Below, in pieces: positions 12,606 to 24,385 of a DNA stretch of 64,000 nucleotides (its first letter is position 1; each line of letters starts with the position of its first letter). The position numbers were made by a program, and so were the translations under genes. Origin of the DNA: Manihot esculenta (Eukaryota; Streptophyta; Magnoliopsida; Malpighiales; Euphorbiaceae); NCBI RefSeq assembly GCF_001659605.2, contig NC_035169.2:6915610-6979609 (forward strand), given 5' to 3'. The notes under the pieces are model-generated. The model had not been told where the DNA came from. It worked only from the letters and a program-made list of their open reading frames with translations, and did no database searches.

Positions 12606-13595
12606 GGTATTATTAAGTAGAATAAATAATAGGAAAATAAAGAAAAAGAGTTGGGATTGGGTGGGTGGGAGGAACAGGCGAGAGAAAGAAGACTAGAGAG
12701 GTCGTTGTAGAAGATGAGAGTATGGGACCCACATCCTCATCTCAAAAATAAAGAAAGAAGAAAACTACCCACTCCCATCATTTTGTATTCTCTTTCTGCC
12801 ACCCTGGCACTCCTCCTGCTCCTTTGGTTTATCAGCCACCCACCTATTTTTCAGTAATTACAAAATGCGAATAAATTCACAGGCTCAATCAATTAAAAAA
12901 TAAATTATATATTAAAATTATAATAAATTTCACTTATAAAATTAAGTTATTATTTTTTTAATTAATTAGAGGTATAATTGTTTTATATATAATTATTTTA
13001 TATGATAAGAATTTTTCATATGATGAAATGCTGATTACAAATTAAGAAAAAAAATAAATTAATATATATAAATGTAGTTATTTTAGATAGATAAATGCTA
13101 CGTTGGACAATAATTCTAGAAATAATATTTAATATTTTACTTAAATTAAAATATTAATAATTATAAAAAAATATTTTTATAATATTTAATTAATTAATAT
13201 TTAAACAATTGTGATTTTTATTTTTCTAACTGAAAATTAAAAATTGAGCGACTGAAATTTAAAATTTTTCATAATTATTCAAACCAACTTACTATTATAT
13301 TGATTTTTTAAATTATTAACCTGTTATTATAATAATTAAGTTTTATTTAATTAAATGTATTAATTATGTGGTAAATATGTTATTTTTTTATTAAATAAAG
13401 AGAAAATTTAAATTTTTTAAAATATTAAAAGAAATATAAATTGAAATAATTTTTATTTTTTTAAAAAAATTTTATTGTCGAAAAAAAAATATGTGATTAT
13501 AATTTTTTGGAGATATATATGACTTGCAAAGCAATTATAGGTAGAATTAAGGCATTATTCTAAAATTTCTTTCAATTTTACCCACTTTCTCAACG

Positions 13596-13620
13596 CACGT
13601 GCCCTCTTATGTGGCACGTG
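13596..13620 (+). promoter_or_regulatory. Twin G-boxes upstream of the WRC gene
   Basis: CACGTG occurs at 13596-13601 and 13615-13620, 19 bp apart from start to start (nearly two helical turns), about 300 bp before the chosen start codon. G-boxes bind bZIP and bHLH factors (light, ABA and related responses). A weak AATAAAAG near 13679 and a CT-rich leader follow. Confidence 0.5.
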
Positions 13621-13920
13621 GGTGCTCACTCAAGGCTCGTCTACTATTCTTATTCCCTTTCCTTTCTGTGGTGCAACAAATAAAAGTTAGAGAGAGAAAC
13701 TCACTCTTTCAAGGATAAATTTATTTTTTCTTGGTCTTGGTGTTATTATGGTATTGTTTGGTTTTGCACACTTACCTTCTCTCTCTCTTTCTGTCTTTCC
13801 GATGAAATCTCAGCTTCGACGATCACTGCCGGCTTCCCTTCTTCTCTTCTAGTTTACTCTACTTCTTTGTTTCTCAGATCAAATCTTGTTCACAGGGGAG
13901 AAAAATCTTTTCTTGCACCC

Positions 13921-15693
13921 ATGAGGATTAGAAAAAGACAGGTACCGTTTCCTTTATCTTCTCTTTCTCCTCTACCTCTCTCAGATCCCCACTTCAGCCG
14001 CTCTCCGGTGGTGCAACTTCAACTTAACACAAACCCACTTCAGAATCTCCCTCAACAAGATCAAAAACCTGCCTTTTTCGATCCTCAGTCCGTTCATCAA
14101 CCAAATCAACCGATCGGAGGTGGTAGCAACCCCCAGGCTTGCTCTGATGGCTCAGCAACTCAGGAGGTCAAAGATTTTCAGGTTAGTGAATTAACAGCTC
14201 CAAATTATACCCTTTTCTCATGGATGCCCAACGCGTATAGCTATAGTACTGCACTTCTGTTCTCAATGTGACCTAGAGAGACATATTGTTGGATTTTCTT
14301 TAATTTGTTGGTTAATTTGCACCCACGAGTTTCATCAATCACGAGTCTGATTGAGTGGATCCTCTATTTGCTGTAATTTTATTGTAGTTTTTCTTGCAGA
14401 AAGATAAGAGAGGAGGAGGAGGAGGAGGTGGAGTTGGAAGGAGTGATAATACCAGGTAAGAAAGAAGGCATAAAGTTAAAACCTTTGTTCTTCTCTTCTC
14501 TTCTCTCATGAAATCATGTAGTAAAAACAAGAAGAAAAAGGTTAAAGTGGTAGAGACCCATATATTAATTTTACCAGGAAAATACAAATACTGTAAGTGG
14601 GAAAATACTGTTTATCTGTTGTTTATCAGCGTTAGCTACAAATCTTACCTTGCTAATCTTAGTAATTTTCTTTTAATTTTTCCTTCAAATTATTTTGGTT
14701 AATGAAGAGATGCTCCATGAAGTTACATTTTCTAGCATGGGATGCTGGTCCCCATCTTTAATATTCTCATCTCGCTCTACACTTGCACTGATTCCATTTT
14801 CTTGCTTACTCGCATTTTCTTTTCTTGTTGCTGTAAAAATTTGATGAATGTGTGGATAATCTATCTCTTTAGAAGGGGAGATTTCTTGGGTGCTGAATCT
14901 GAAACTGTGGTTCATCAACTATCAAATCCGTCTCATCAAGGTAGAGATTGTGTTAGAAAGCCATGAATTCTAAATCCCCATGAAAATACTACCAAGAAAC
15001 TTAATAATTGTTTGGTTGTTGTATTCTGTTATAGAAGTTGGGAGGTGGTGTGAAGGAGAGAAAGCATTTCCATTGAAGAAGAGGAGAGGAAACTTTGAAA
15101 GATCAAAAGAAGAAGAAACAACAGTAATGAAAGACAAGAAAATGAAGACGAAAATGAACAAGAAATGCCTGCAACGAAATGCAAATACAGAAGCAGCAGA
15201 TAAAGAAGACAAGGAAACCAAAGAGGGAATCAATGGTAAAAAGAGAATTAGAGGTGGTGCACTAATGGAGGGATCGAGGTGCAGTCGTGTGAATGGAAGA
15301 GGATGGAGATGTTGCCAACAAACACTTGTGGGCTACTCTCTTTGTGAACATCATCTTGGAAAAGGAAGGCTAAGAAGCATGACCAGCGTCCGCAGCCGAG
15401 CCATGGCGAGCTCTTCATCAACTTCAAAGAAAGCCATATCATCCCAGCCATTACCAAGCACCTCATTATCATCAGAAGATAAGGAACAAAAACATCCATT
15501 GGCAGACAATAAACTTGATGACGAAGGTGATGACAAAAAGAAGCCATTGATGATCTCAAAGAAGAAGATGAAGCTAGGCATAGTGAAAGCTCGATCAATA
15601 AGCAGCTTGTTAGGGGAAGCAAACCATGCAAATATTGCAGTAGCAGAGAAACGTTTGAACACAGAATCTGAATCATTTCATGTTGTAGTTTGA
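13921..15693 (+). CDS. WRC-domain zinc-finger protein, probable nuclear regulator
   Basis: Four exons (13921-14181, 14400-14455, 14873-14940, 15035-15693) total 1044 nt, 347 residues plus stop; every junction is GT-AG and keeps the frame. The start MRIRKRQV was preferred to an upstream ATG at 13867 because this basic N-terminus is usual for the family. The N-terminal 90 residues are Pro/Gln-rich; residues 90-105 hold a poly-Gly run. The central part is very basic (KKRRGN, KDKKMKTK), a probable nuclear localisation signal. The WRC domain is C211-x9-C221-x10-C232-x2-H235, with GWRC in the middle, as in growth-regulating factors; no QLQ domain is seen, so it is a WRC-only protein and not a true GRF. 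The C-terminus is Ser/Lys-rich. DNA binding and nuclear location are family inferences. Confidence 0.8.
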
Positions 15694-15758
15694 AAGAAAG
15701 TGAAGATTTGAGTTGGGATTCTTTATGGAGAACAAATTAATGGATGCTCGTTAAAGTG

Positions 15759-15759
<1 letters not shown>

Positions 15760-15828
<69 letters not shown>
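15760..15828. repeat. (AT)n microsatellite
   Basis: About 34 uninterrupted AT units some 65 bp after the WRC gene stop, likely in or just after its 3' UTR. Expected to be length-variable. Confidence 0.95.
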
Positions 15829-15831
<3 letters not shown>

Positions 15832-16586
15832 TCTTATTGTTTTAGTGTTTTGTCTAGTGCCCACTTCATGGTCGATGTGGATTTAAATTAAAATATTAAT
15901 TAAATAAGCTGTTGGAAATTTAATTATTTTGGGTTTAACGAGGAAATATCAAGCTTAATATAATTATACACTTTAATTAATATTTATTAAATTATGAAAA
16001 TGTAGGGAACCACCCCACAAAAGCAAAGCATATAGTTTGATTTATTTAAAGGTTAAAATTTTAAATTATAAAAAATTACTCTTTATAACGTTAGACAAAC
16101 TATTGACTATTAAAATAATTCTGATTTGAAGGAGAAAATTTGGCTAACATAATTAAAATTTAGAATATTTTAATAAGTTTATTGAATATAATGATGAATA
16201 TTTTTTTTAATTCATTCTAAAACGAAAAAATATCTTTTGTCCGTTATATGTATCAATTCTGAAATTCAAAAAATAGGATATATAGTGTATCCTACTCCAG
16301 CGACACATGTCCCTATTATTTAGATCCGTATAAGTCCATAATTACGAACGTGTCAGCGTACTCTTCTTTGTCAACCAGCCATTTATTCTCTCAGCGCGAA
16401 TGTTGACAGGACTATGAGGTGACTAGACTTGCTCTTCTATCTCTTGTGACGTTATCGATTAGGCTATTTTTATGTCTATCGGATTGGGACATGCAATATA
16501 AGACTGATTCGCTTGAGAATGCCCTGATAGGCCGGTGATCAATTTGATTAAGTTATTAATACTCTCCTTAATTACAGGTTTGTGCA
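15829..16586. other. Spacer, no gene seen
   Basis: AT-rich, then more mixed composition from about 16280. No supported reading frame. Confidence 0.45.
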
Positions 16587-17153
16587 CTGCTAAGTTTCGT
16601 CTTTTGAAAGCCAAATGTGACCCTCTTCTAGGGAAGTAGCTAAATTCAAACTATAAACACGTGTAAAAAACGTGATTGTTATTAGTATTTCTCATAATAT
16701 TATTCGCACGGAGGCGTAAATCGGGTTGAAGCCATGAAGAGTCGAGATAAGTTGACTGTAGTTATTAAAGTCTTACATATAATGGAAATGAACGTGTCGA
16801 GACTCGAGAGAAACAAAGGAACTGGGGAAGGGCCCTCATCCTCATCCTCCACCCAAAAAATTAGACGTCCTTTTGCAAGGAGCCACTAGATTTTAGTAGC
16901 TAGAAGCTAGGGCCCTTTTCCAAAAGCTCGACATATCAGTCATCGATGCCACATTGGTGGATGATCCGTCTCCACAAGCAGCGGCCAGAGATGTGGGTTG
17001 GGTAGGGCTGCTACTGCCTACTAGATCGGCTATGCATGCCAATCCTTTAAGAGTATTGGTGATTATGAAAATATTCCTTTTTCTTTTTCTTTTTTTTTCC
17101 TGGTTCGTTATACATGATTTTTTTAGTGATAGAAGTTTTATAACCAGTGGGAT
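16587..17153 (+). repeat. 567-bp tandem duplication, copy 1
   Basis: From CTGCTAAGTTTCGTC to the base before the same string at 17154. The copy contains an ACACGTGT motif, a short frame starting MVDDPSPQ and a T-rich stretch, none of which I can name. Confidence 0.9.
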
Positions 17154-17720
17154 CTGCTAAGTTTCGTCTTTTGAAAGCCAAATGTGACCCTCTTCTAGGG
17201 AAGTAGCTAAATTCAAACTATAAACACGTGTAAAAAACGTGATTGTTATTAGTATTTCTCATAATATTATTCGCACGGAGGCGTAAATCGGGTTGAAGCC
17301 ATGAAGAGTCGAGATAAGTTGACTGTAGTTATTAAAGTCTTACATATAATGGAAATGAACGTGTCGAGACTCGAGAGAAACAAAGGAACTGGGGAAGGGC
17401 CCTCATCCTCATCCTCCACCCAAAAAATTAGACGTCCTTTTGCAAGGAGCCACTAGATTTTAGTAGCTAGAAGCTAGGGCCCTTTTCCAAAAGCTCGACA
17501 TATCAGTCATCGATGCCACATTGGTGGATGATCCGTCTCCACAAGCAGCGGCCAGAGATGTGGGTTGGGTAGGGCTGCTACTGCCTACTAGATCGGCTAT
17601 GCATGCCAATCCTTTAAGAGTATTGGTGATTATGAAAATATTCCTTTTTCTTTTTCTTTTTTTTTCCTGGTTCGTTATACATGATTTTTTTAGTGATAGA
17701 AGTTTTATAACCAGTGGGAT
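17154..17720 (+). repeat. 567-bp tandem duplication, copy 2
   Basis: Read against copy 1 it shows no difference that I can find over 567 bp, including the T-rich stretch. The unique sequence TCGAGAATGATGG continues after it. This means a very recent duplication or an assembly artefact. Confidence 0.9.
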
Positions 17721-20700
17721 CACTTCGAGAATGATGGCAAGAAATCAACCCTCTCAAGTTGGAACACCGGGTTTGAATTCCAAACAGTAAGAATACTCCC
17801 ATACTACCATTACAAACCAAAAAAGTTCTGTAAAAACTTTTCTTTGCATGCCTTCATTTACTAGAGAACCCAAGACAACCAAACCAACCTAATGGAGATA
17901 AAGAAAAAGGAGGCTTCATCAATTGAAATGTCTTTCTAACTCTCATAGTTCCTGATGAAGCTCTCTTTCAAAACTCTCTTGTTAAAGTCAACTTGCACTA
18001 AACACAACAAAAACCTTAAAGGACAACATCTCCCAATAACCCTCTCTCACAATGCATGGAATTTGCTAAATTGGCATCCAAATAATGCTAGCTACGTACA
18101 CTAAGGCGTCAGAGCTAAGAGAACACACCACCCATCTAATTGAAAGGGTTTCTTCTATCTCAAAAGGCGCAAAGGGTAATTCTCAATGCTGATGCTTTAG
18201 CTAACTTGAAGAAGAAACTACCAGAAATAAGCCTTCAAGTGGAGAATTCTCTCTCTAAAATCATCATAATTAAAATAAACGTAATTAAGGGGAATGCCTC
18301 CTAACAACCCAGCTGAGTATGTGTATTATTACAAAAAATACGTAATGAAATTGGTTAAGCCTAGGTTAGTTTTTTAGTCATAATTAAGTTTGACTATTAC
18401 AGTAAGCTTCAATGTCTTAAGTGACAAACAAGAATTTCTGTCCCCCATTGTGATAATGGGGTGTGAAGGCTGCCTTAGAACATCCTTTTTCTTTAACCTT
18501 TCATGTGTCCCATTGATGGGCCCTTGCTTAATCTGGGCCACATGGTCTGTTATCGCATAAAAAACTAAAATTATTTTGTCTAACAAAAAAATTATGAATA
18601 ATGCCAAAAAAGGAAAAATTATATATTACAACAGTGATTCCATGTAGACAATGCTGTATGGAATGATACCATAAAATATGAAGAATATTTTACTATAAAA
18701 TATTTTCACCAAAATATATAATTAGAAAAGTGGAGATTATCTGTTAATTATCATTCAAATCACAATGATTGGATGATTGATTCAATTTTAGCTGCTGGTG
18801 GACCCTTGCTTTGTCTTATAGCGCATTTTTTTTAAATTAATTTTTCTCTATATATATAGAGCACATTGTTTACCTAGGGCTTATCATGTCCAGGGAATCG
18901 AAAGCAAGGAAAAAGACAACTGAAATTCAAGACGACATCGTTTTACTAGTTAGGTCATGAGCAAGAGGACAGGAAGAAAGATTGAGAAATCTAATCAAAT
19001 GACAATGAAATCAGAGAAAGAAAAAAAAAAAAAAAGAAAGAGAGAATTGATAGCAATTGCACTGTGTCAGGCTAACCGTACTTTATACAATAGCATATTA
19101 ATATATAAGATCCCATGTTGTGTGTGTGTGTCTTGGGGAGATGCTGAGCAAGGCAAAGCAGCAAGTTTAATTTGATGGGAGGTGACATAATAGCTGATGT
19201 ATATCCCATATGGTTCAATACCAATCTATAAGCTGCAACCTCAACCTGCTTGCATCACTAACTTGTTATGGCTTTGATATATTGACCCAATTCAACATCT
19301 ACACAGTTTATGAAATTCATCTCTCCTCTTGTGATTATCTAGGCATTACATTACCATTTACCACAACGGTTAATTTTAGCGAGTAATATCATATAAAAAC
19401 TAGAATCCAATTAGATTATGACACGTATATATAGAATTTAGAAGAACTATGTGGATCTTTCCGTTTGGTCGATCTAGTAGAAAGTCCAATTTATGGAGTT
19501 AGCAAGATAAAACCACCAACCCTTATGATTTTACCAAAACTTGAAACTGAACAGGTAGACCCCTTCAAAACTCGTACTAATAAATGGAAATTAAATACTA
19601 ATACTATCGATCTTGGTGACTCAGGGAATCCTATCTCGATACAGACTGAATAAGCCAAGCACGACTTGATGAGACTGGAATAAAATACCGATCTCCTACA
19701 CATTAATCGTCTCTTTGGTATAGCTCCGGAATTATAAATGTGCATGCAGTAGGTACAAACTAATCGATTTTTGTATTTATTATCTTATCGCCCATCATTA
19801 ATATGCCGCATGACACACCTGCAAAAAAACATTTTTATCCAGTCCAATGAAAACATGGCACAAAAAGCGTCAGAACGATCAGAGGCATATATATCGCTGA
19901 ACCAATCCAAAAGGAGGAGAATTTTCTCACTCTCGCCCACACATACACAGAAATCTTGGAACACCTTCTCTCTCTAGAGAGCTTTCTCTTCTTTTCTATT
20001 TTTTATTTTATTTCTCTTGACACCATTAAAAGGTCTCAAATCTGATTTGAGTGCCGGAGGATCTTTACTGAAATATCTCAGTAGACCTCTGATTTTTTTT
20101 TTATATATATATTTTGTAGGACTTTTCCTTAAAGTCGAGTATAGAGGGATCCAAATAAAATATCAGAAGCATTCTCTTTTATCAAAACAATCACAGTTCA
20201 TTGACCTGCTCATTAAATTAACTATAATACAGGTATTTGGATCTGGTGACTCAATTGGATTTCAGTTTATCAGCGAGCATTTAAAAGGGACTCATTTGTA
20301 ACTATGTTAAAATCTTAGAAATATTTTAATGTATTTTTTAAAATTAAAAAATTAATCAATGAGTTTTTTTAATTACAGAATTAAATAATAAATTTTTTAT
20401 AATATGCATAATTATGCAGTTTTAATATTTCAAAATACTTAGATATTGGGTTTGAAATCGTTTAAAACATATTAGTTCGTTTAAATTTTGTTATCTTGGT
20501 AGGAGTAAAGAATAACAAGAGAAATTTTCAATTTGAAATCTACATTCCGAGATCGAAGGTGGCCATAATCAAATTCAGAAAAGGATGGGGGACAGAGTCA
20601 TATTTGAACTTTAATTCCCAAACAAGCTATATTATGGACGACATTATGAGCATAAACATACTTGATGAACAGAACCCAGCTTTAAATCTTGGAATAAAAC

Positions 20701-20749
20701 AGATAACTCTCATCTGGCAAGCTGTACTCGATTTTGATTTTTTATTTTA
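17721..20749. other. Spacer, no supported gene
   Basis: Mixed composition, several short frames without codon or domain character. Contains an A-rich tract at about 19020-19040 and a short GT run at 19119-19130. Nothing recognisable. Confidence 0.4.
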
Positions 20750-21598
20750 GCTACTTGTATTTAGGACTCTTAGCACTATAAAAAGGGGGACATTCTGATG
20801 TACATCTCTTATTTTTAGCCATGAACATGTATGACTAAATTCCTTCTATTTGGTTAAAGGATAGTTAATGTTCCAGTTCAATCGGTTGTGAGGTTTATGT
20901 AATTTTATAGTTTTCTTAATTATTGGTATTTATATTATTTCTGCATTTATTGCTTAATATTATTGTATGGGTTGTACATTAAGGCGTCATTGTTCAATCC
21001 ATAGAATGGTAGGTTGCTATTCAGGTTAATTAAACCCGTTTGAAATAAGTAGCGAATTAGGTTGCGGAAGGCCTTCCTAAGGAATAATATAATCTAATTT
21101 AAATGAACCGAGTGTCTCTCGTTTATTAGTTAGAATCAGGTCCTTTTAATTCTTGATACAATAATTGGATTAAATTCTAGGAGCGTCTCCTGCAGTTATC
21201 CAAGAGTTAGAGCTAGTTAACAAGCGTCTCTTAATTAGTTTAAAATTAATAAAGGACTAGATACCTGAAGTGTCTTCGATATCTATAACTGGTTTATCTA
21301 TAATTGATATTATTTTGTATCTGTGATCAACCCGCAAGAATTGGAACTAAAATTATTCTTTTGACTAAATGTGTCTCATCCTGATCCTCTCTTAAATTTA
21401 AATTGTTTCTTCTTTTGGATTAATTTTATTTATCTACATTCAAAACCCCCCATTTTATTTTAATTGATTTTATTTTATTTTATTTTAGTTTATTCAATAG
21501 AATTAATCTATTTATCAGTATGTGTGGGATCGACCCAGCTTACCATTATCATAAATTTTTAAGCAGAAATTTATGTTTGGTGGTTTCGACGCTCATCA
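20750..21598 (+). repeat. Possible old LTR or LTR-end fragment
   Basis: A TATAAAAA box at 20777-20784 is followed by about 800 bp of non-coding sequence that ends GTGTGGGATCGACCC ... GGTTTCGACGCTCATCA. The ending resembles the 3' end of LTRs in Athila/Tat-type Gypsy elements, but no primer site follows and I found no second copy in the window. It could also be unrelated spacer. Confidence 0.3.
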
Positions 21599-22108
21599 AT
21601 TTTCTAATAAAAAATATATTTAAAATGTAAAGCGGTACATATGAAACAAAGATATATATTAATTTCAGACTCCAGAATCGATTCTTTCAAGAAAATTTTA
21701 AATGTTATATGCATAGTTAAAAGAATTGTGTTGGAGGTTAAAAAATTAACCATGAGACGATAACACATATATAAAGAGCTCGAATTCATATTAGAATAAA
21801 TTTAACGGTTGTAAAGTTTTTTTTATGTGATTTTTGAACTATATTAAATGCTTATTTTCACTTTTATTATGTGTGGAGAAAAGTCGAACCTAAATAAGAG
21901 TAGAAATACTATTCATATTAAGATATGTTCGATATATTTAACAAAATAAGATTAATAGTTAGAGTAATAATTAACTCTTAAAAAAAATTCTCATCGTGTT
22001 TAATTCAATATTAAAAATGAAATTAACTATCCATCTATTAATCTTTCTCATATTTAATATAATAAATGAAAAAAAAAAAAATTAGCCCATTTAAAGTGAT
22101 ATCATTTA

Positions 22109-22244
22109 GGAAAAATTACTTTTTAGTCCCTAAAATTTAACGTAATTAACACTTTTGTCCCTCTATTTTGGCGACCCAACACTTAAGTCCCTCACTTTCT
22201 CTTCCGTCCAAATTCGTAGTCCTTCCGTCCAAAATGGCTGTTTG
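22109..22244 (+). repeat. Left terminal inverted repeat of the Mutator-like element
   Basis: Pairs with 56474-56608 in reverse complement with roughly 85 per cent identity by eye. Similarity ends after AAAATGGCTGTTTGG. Confidence 0.8.
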
Positions 22245-22314
22245 GGACATGTGAATTGACAAAATTAACCCTCACAAAAAGTTCCTCTATTTCAAAATCA
22301 TGAAACCCTATTCT

Positions 22315-22625
22315 CTTTCTTCTCCCCCTCTCTCGCGCTCTCTCTGTCTTTGTCTAAACTTCTCTCTCTCACAGTTTTGTCCCTTTTTCTCGCGCTCTCT
22401 CTATCTCTCTCTCTGTCAAAACTAAACCCCTCTGTCTCAATCGAAACTTGTCCCTCTCTCACGCTCTCTCTATCTCTGTCGAAGCCCTATCCCTCTCTCT
22501 CGCGCTCTCTCTGTCTCTCTCTCTATCGAAACTTCTTTCTCTGTGGTCCCATTGTCTCTCTCTCTCGTGCTCTCTCTATCTCTCTCTATCGAAACTTCTC
22601 TCTATGTGGTCCCATCGTCTCTCAT
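22315..22625 (+). repeat. CT-rich imperfect tandem repeats
   Basis: Repeats of CTCTCTCT with the recurring phrases TATCGAAACTT and GTGGTCCCAT at about 22527, 22546, 22588 and 22606. It lies upstream of the spliced gene in the Mutator-like element and may form its 5' leader. Ser/Leu-rich frames through it are an effect of the repeat. Confidence 0.7.
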
Positions 22626-22872
22626 TTCCTTAATTTTCTCGAAAAGCACTGAACCCACCATATTCCGAAGGTGGAGCGTGGTCCACTTTGAAGGTATGAA
22701 AATCTCTTTTGTTTTACAGTGAAGAAAAATTCGTTATTTTACTGTTTAGATTTTTTGAGTTGCAATAAATAATTTTTTATTTATTGATTTTTCTAGGGTT
22801 TACTGTTAAGATTAGGGGTTTAATGATTTGGGAATTAATTTTGTAATTTCCTTTTTATTTTTGTAGATAGCA

Positions 22873-23494
22873 ATGGATAAATCTGAGAGGTACAATTTGT
22901 TAATGAAATATGAAGGGTGTGAGGAGAGAATGAACAATTTGTTGGTTGACAGGTACTCCTACATCAGACTATTGACTGACATATATGAGTTGTTGGATTT
23001 AAAGAGTGATTTTATAGAGATTAAGGCTGGTAATGGTTTCACAATAGAGAATAATGTTGATTTAATGCTTATATTTGAGCTTTATAATGAAAACCGAGAA
23101 ATACCCTTAGCTGTTACAACTAAAGCAGTAGCATTAAATGTAGAAATACCTGAACGAAATAGGAAAGGAAAAAATGTATGTTATATTGAAATTGAGCAGG
23201 AAGTTGATGTTGTTGAAACTGTACCAGTTAGGAACTATGAGAGGGAAAGTGGTAGTTGCAGTAATGCAGGTTCTGTTAAGGGCAATGAGGGTGTGTTTCA
23301 TGAAATTATTATTTTTATTTACATATATGTCTATTTATTGTTTCAATTTATTTGACTATTTCTACTAATTTTCATTACAGTCCACCAGTAGTTACAGGGG
23401 AAGTCATTTTGAAATGGGGCAGACTGGACAAGAGACAGTGAATATTAATTCTACTCAACCAATGGACCTTTATAGCCAAGCATCAGCAAACTAA
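22873..23494 (+). CDS. Short spliced gene of the Mutator-like element (unknown function)
   Basis: ATG 22873 opens a frame that joins 22873-23292 to 23381-23494 (donor GGT|GTGTTT, acceptor ATTACAG) to give 177 residues. A leader intron, about 22692-22865 (AAG|GTATGA to TTTGTAG), is also likely. The N-terminal 100 residues are acidic with hydrophobic pattern (ENNVDLMLIFELYNENREIP), somewhat like the N-terminal region that precedes MULE transposases in plants; this likeness is weak and by eye. There is no DDE core, zinc finger or SWIM motif. It may be what is left of a transposase gene after internal deletion, or a captured host gene. The donor GTGTTT is not a strong one. Confidence 0.5.
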
Positions 23495-24109
23495 GATGCA
23501 TTTTGGAAAATTAAAGACATCTTGGAACTTATGTTTTTTTGGGCAAATTTATTTTTGCATGTTATGATTTTTTTGTGAATAGGTGTGCAGGTTGTGAGTT
23601 TTTTGTTGGATATATTAGATGTGCAACATGTTTTTTGGACAGATTTGGTGAGTTTTAATTTAGTCTAAATTGGATGAAATAGTGATTTTTTTTTATATAA
23701 TTAGTGTGCAGCTTTTGATGTTTTTTTTTCTTTTTATAGATTTCATTTGCAGGTTCTGAGATCTTTTGATGTGCAGCTATTTTGAATATATACTGGTCAT
23801 TTCAGATATGCAGATATTGTAAAGCTATTTTGGACAACTTTGAAGAAATTAGCTAGGTTTTTTGCATATATTTTGTAATGTACTGGAAAAAATTTCATTT
23901 GCAATATAATGGACTTGATCATGTTATCATTCAAATGATCAAACTTTTATATGAATGAATATTTATTTTTTTCATGTGTATGTGTTTACATTTCTTGTTA
24001 GCTACTTTTTTATAACATTTTTATGTGTGAACAGGGATAAAGTATTTTGTAACAAAATCATACATCTGTGAAGGATACTGTCACTTAATTAACTAAAAAT
24101 TCACAACAC
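23495..24109. other. AT-rich interior of the Mutator-like element
   Basis: T-rich sequence between the plus-strand gene and the repeats at 24110; probably the 3' UTR of the gene (AATAATGG and TGTAATG-like ends near 23880-23910). No second gene seen. Confidence 0.4.
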
Positions 24110-24385
24110 TATAGTCCACATATATTTAAATATTCAAACGCTATAAACCTCATATTTTTAAATTTTCAAACACTTTAGTCCTCATATATTCAATTTTTCA
24201 AACACTTACGTCCTCATAAAATTAAATATTCAAACACTTTAGTCCATCGTACTACTGTAAATTCAAAATATATATTCACAGCAAAAAAAGAGTAGTTTCT
24301 ATTATCTAAATTCCTGGTACATATTATATTCACAGCAAAAAAATGGTAGTTTCTATTATCTAAATTCTTGGTACATATTATTTCA
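24110..24385. repeat. Two short tandem-repeat blocks
   Basis: First, about four diverged units near 40 bp each containing TTCAAACACTTTAGTCC (24115-24250). Then a 56-bp unit with CACAGCAAAAAAA and GTAGTTTCTATTATCTAA present twice (about 24274-24385). Confidence 0.7.

Larger units (their letters stand above)
8672..13595. other. Gene-poor AT-rich region with transposon remnants
   Basis: Holds the RPS10 3' UTR at its left end, then long AT-rich DNA. At 9231-9257 a G-rich block (G5, G6 and G5 runs) followed by a CCTCTGAAAGTC motif looks like the edge of an old transposable element. Poly-A and poly-T tracts are frequent. No protein-coding frame could be supported. Confidence 0.5.

Noticed and set aside
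13867..13920. Upstream in-frame ATG of the WRC gene
   Set aside because: The MRIRKR start at 13921 fits the usual N-terminus; the extra 18 residues read like leader sequence.
15248..15676. Minus-strand frames over the last exon of the WRC gene
   Set aside because: Antisense of a well-supported zinc-finger exon with consistent splicing.
16954..17160. Short frame MVDDPSPQ..., present in both copies of the 567-bp duplication
   Set aside because: Only about 65 codons, no recognisable domain, low-complexity Phe/Leu end from a T-rich tract; doubled only because the DNA is doubled.
22350..22652. Ser/Leu-rich signal-peptide-like frames
   Set aside because: Produced by CT-rich tandem repeats; no start context or domain.
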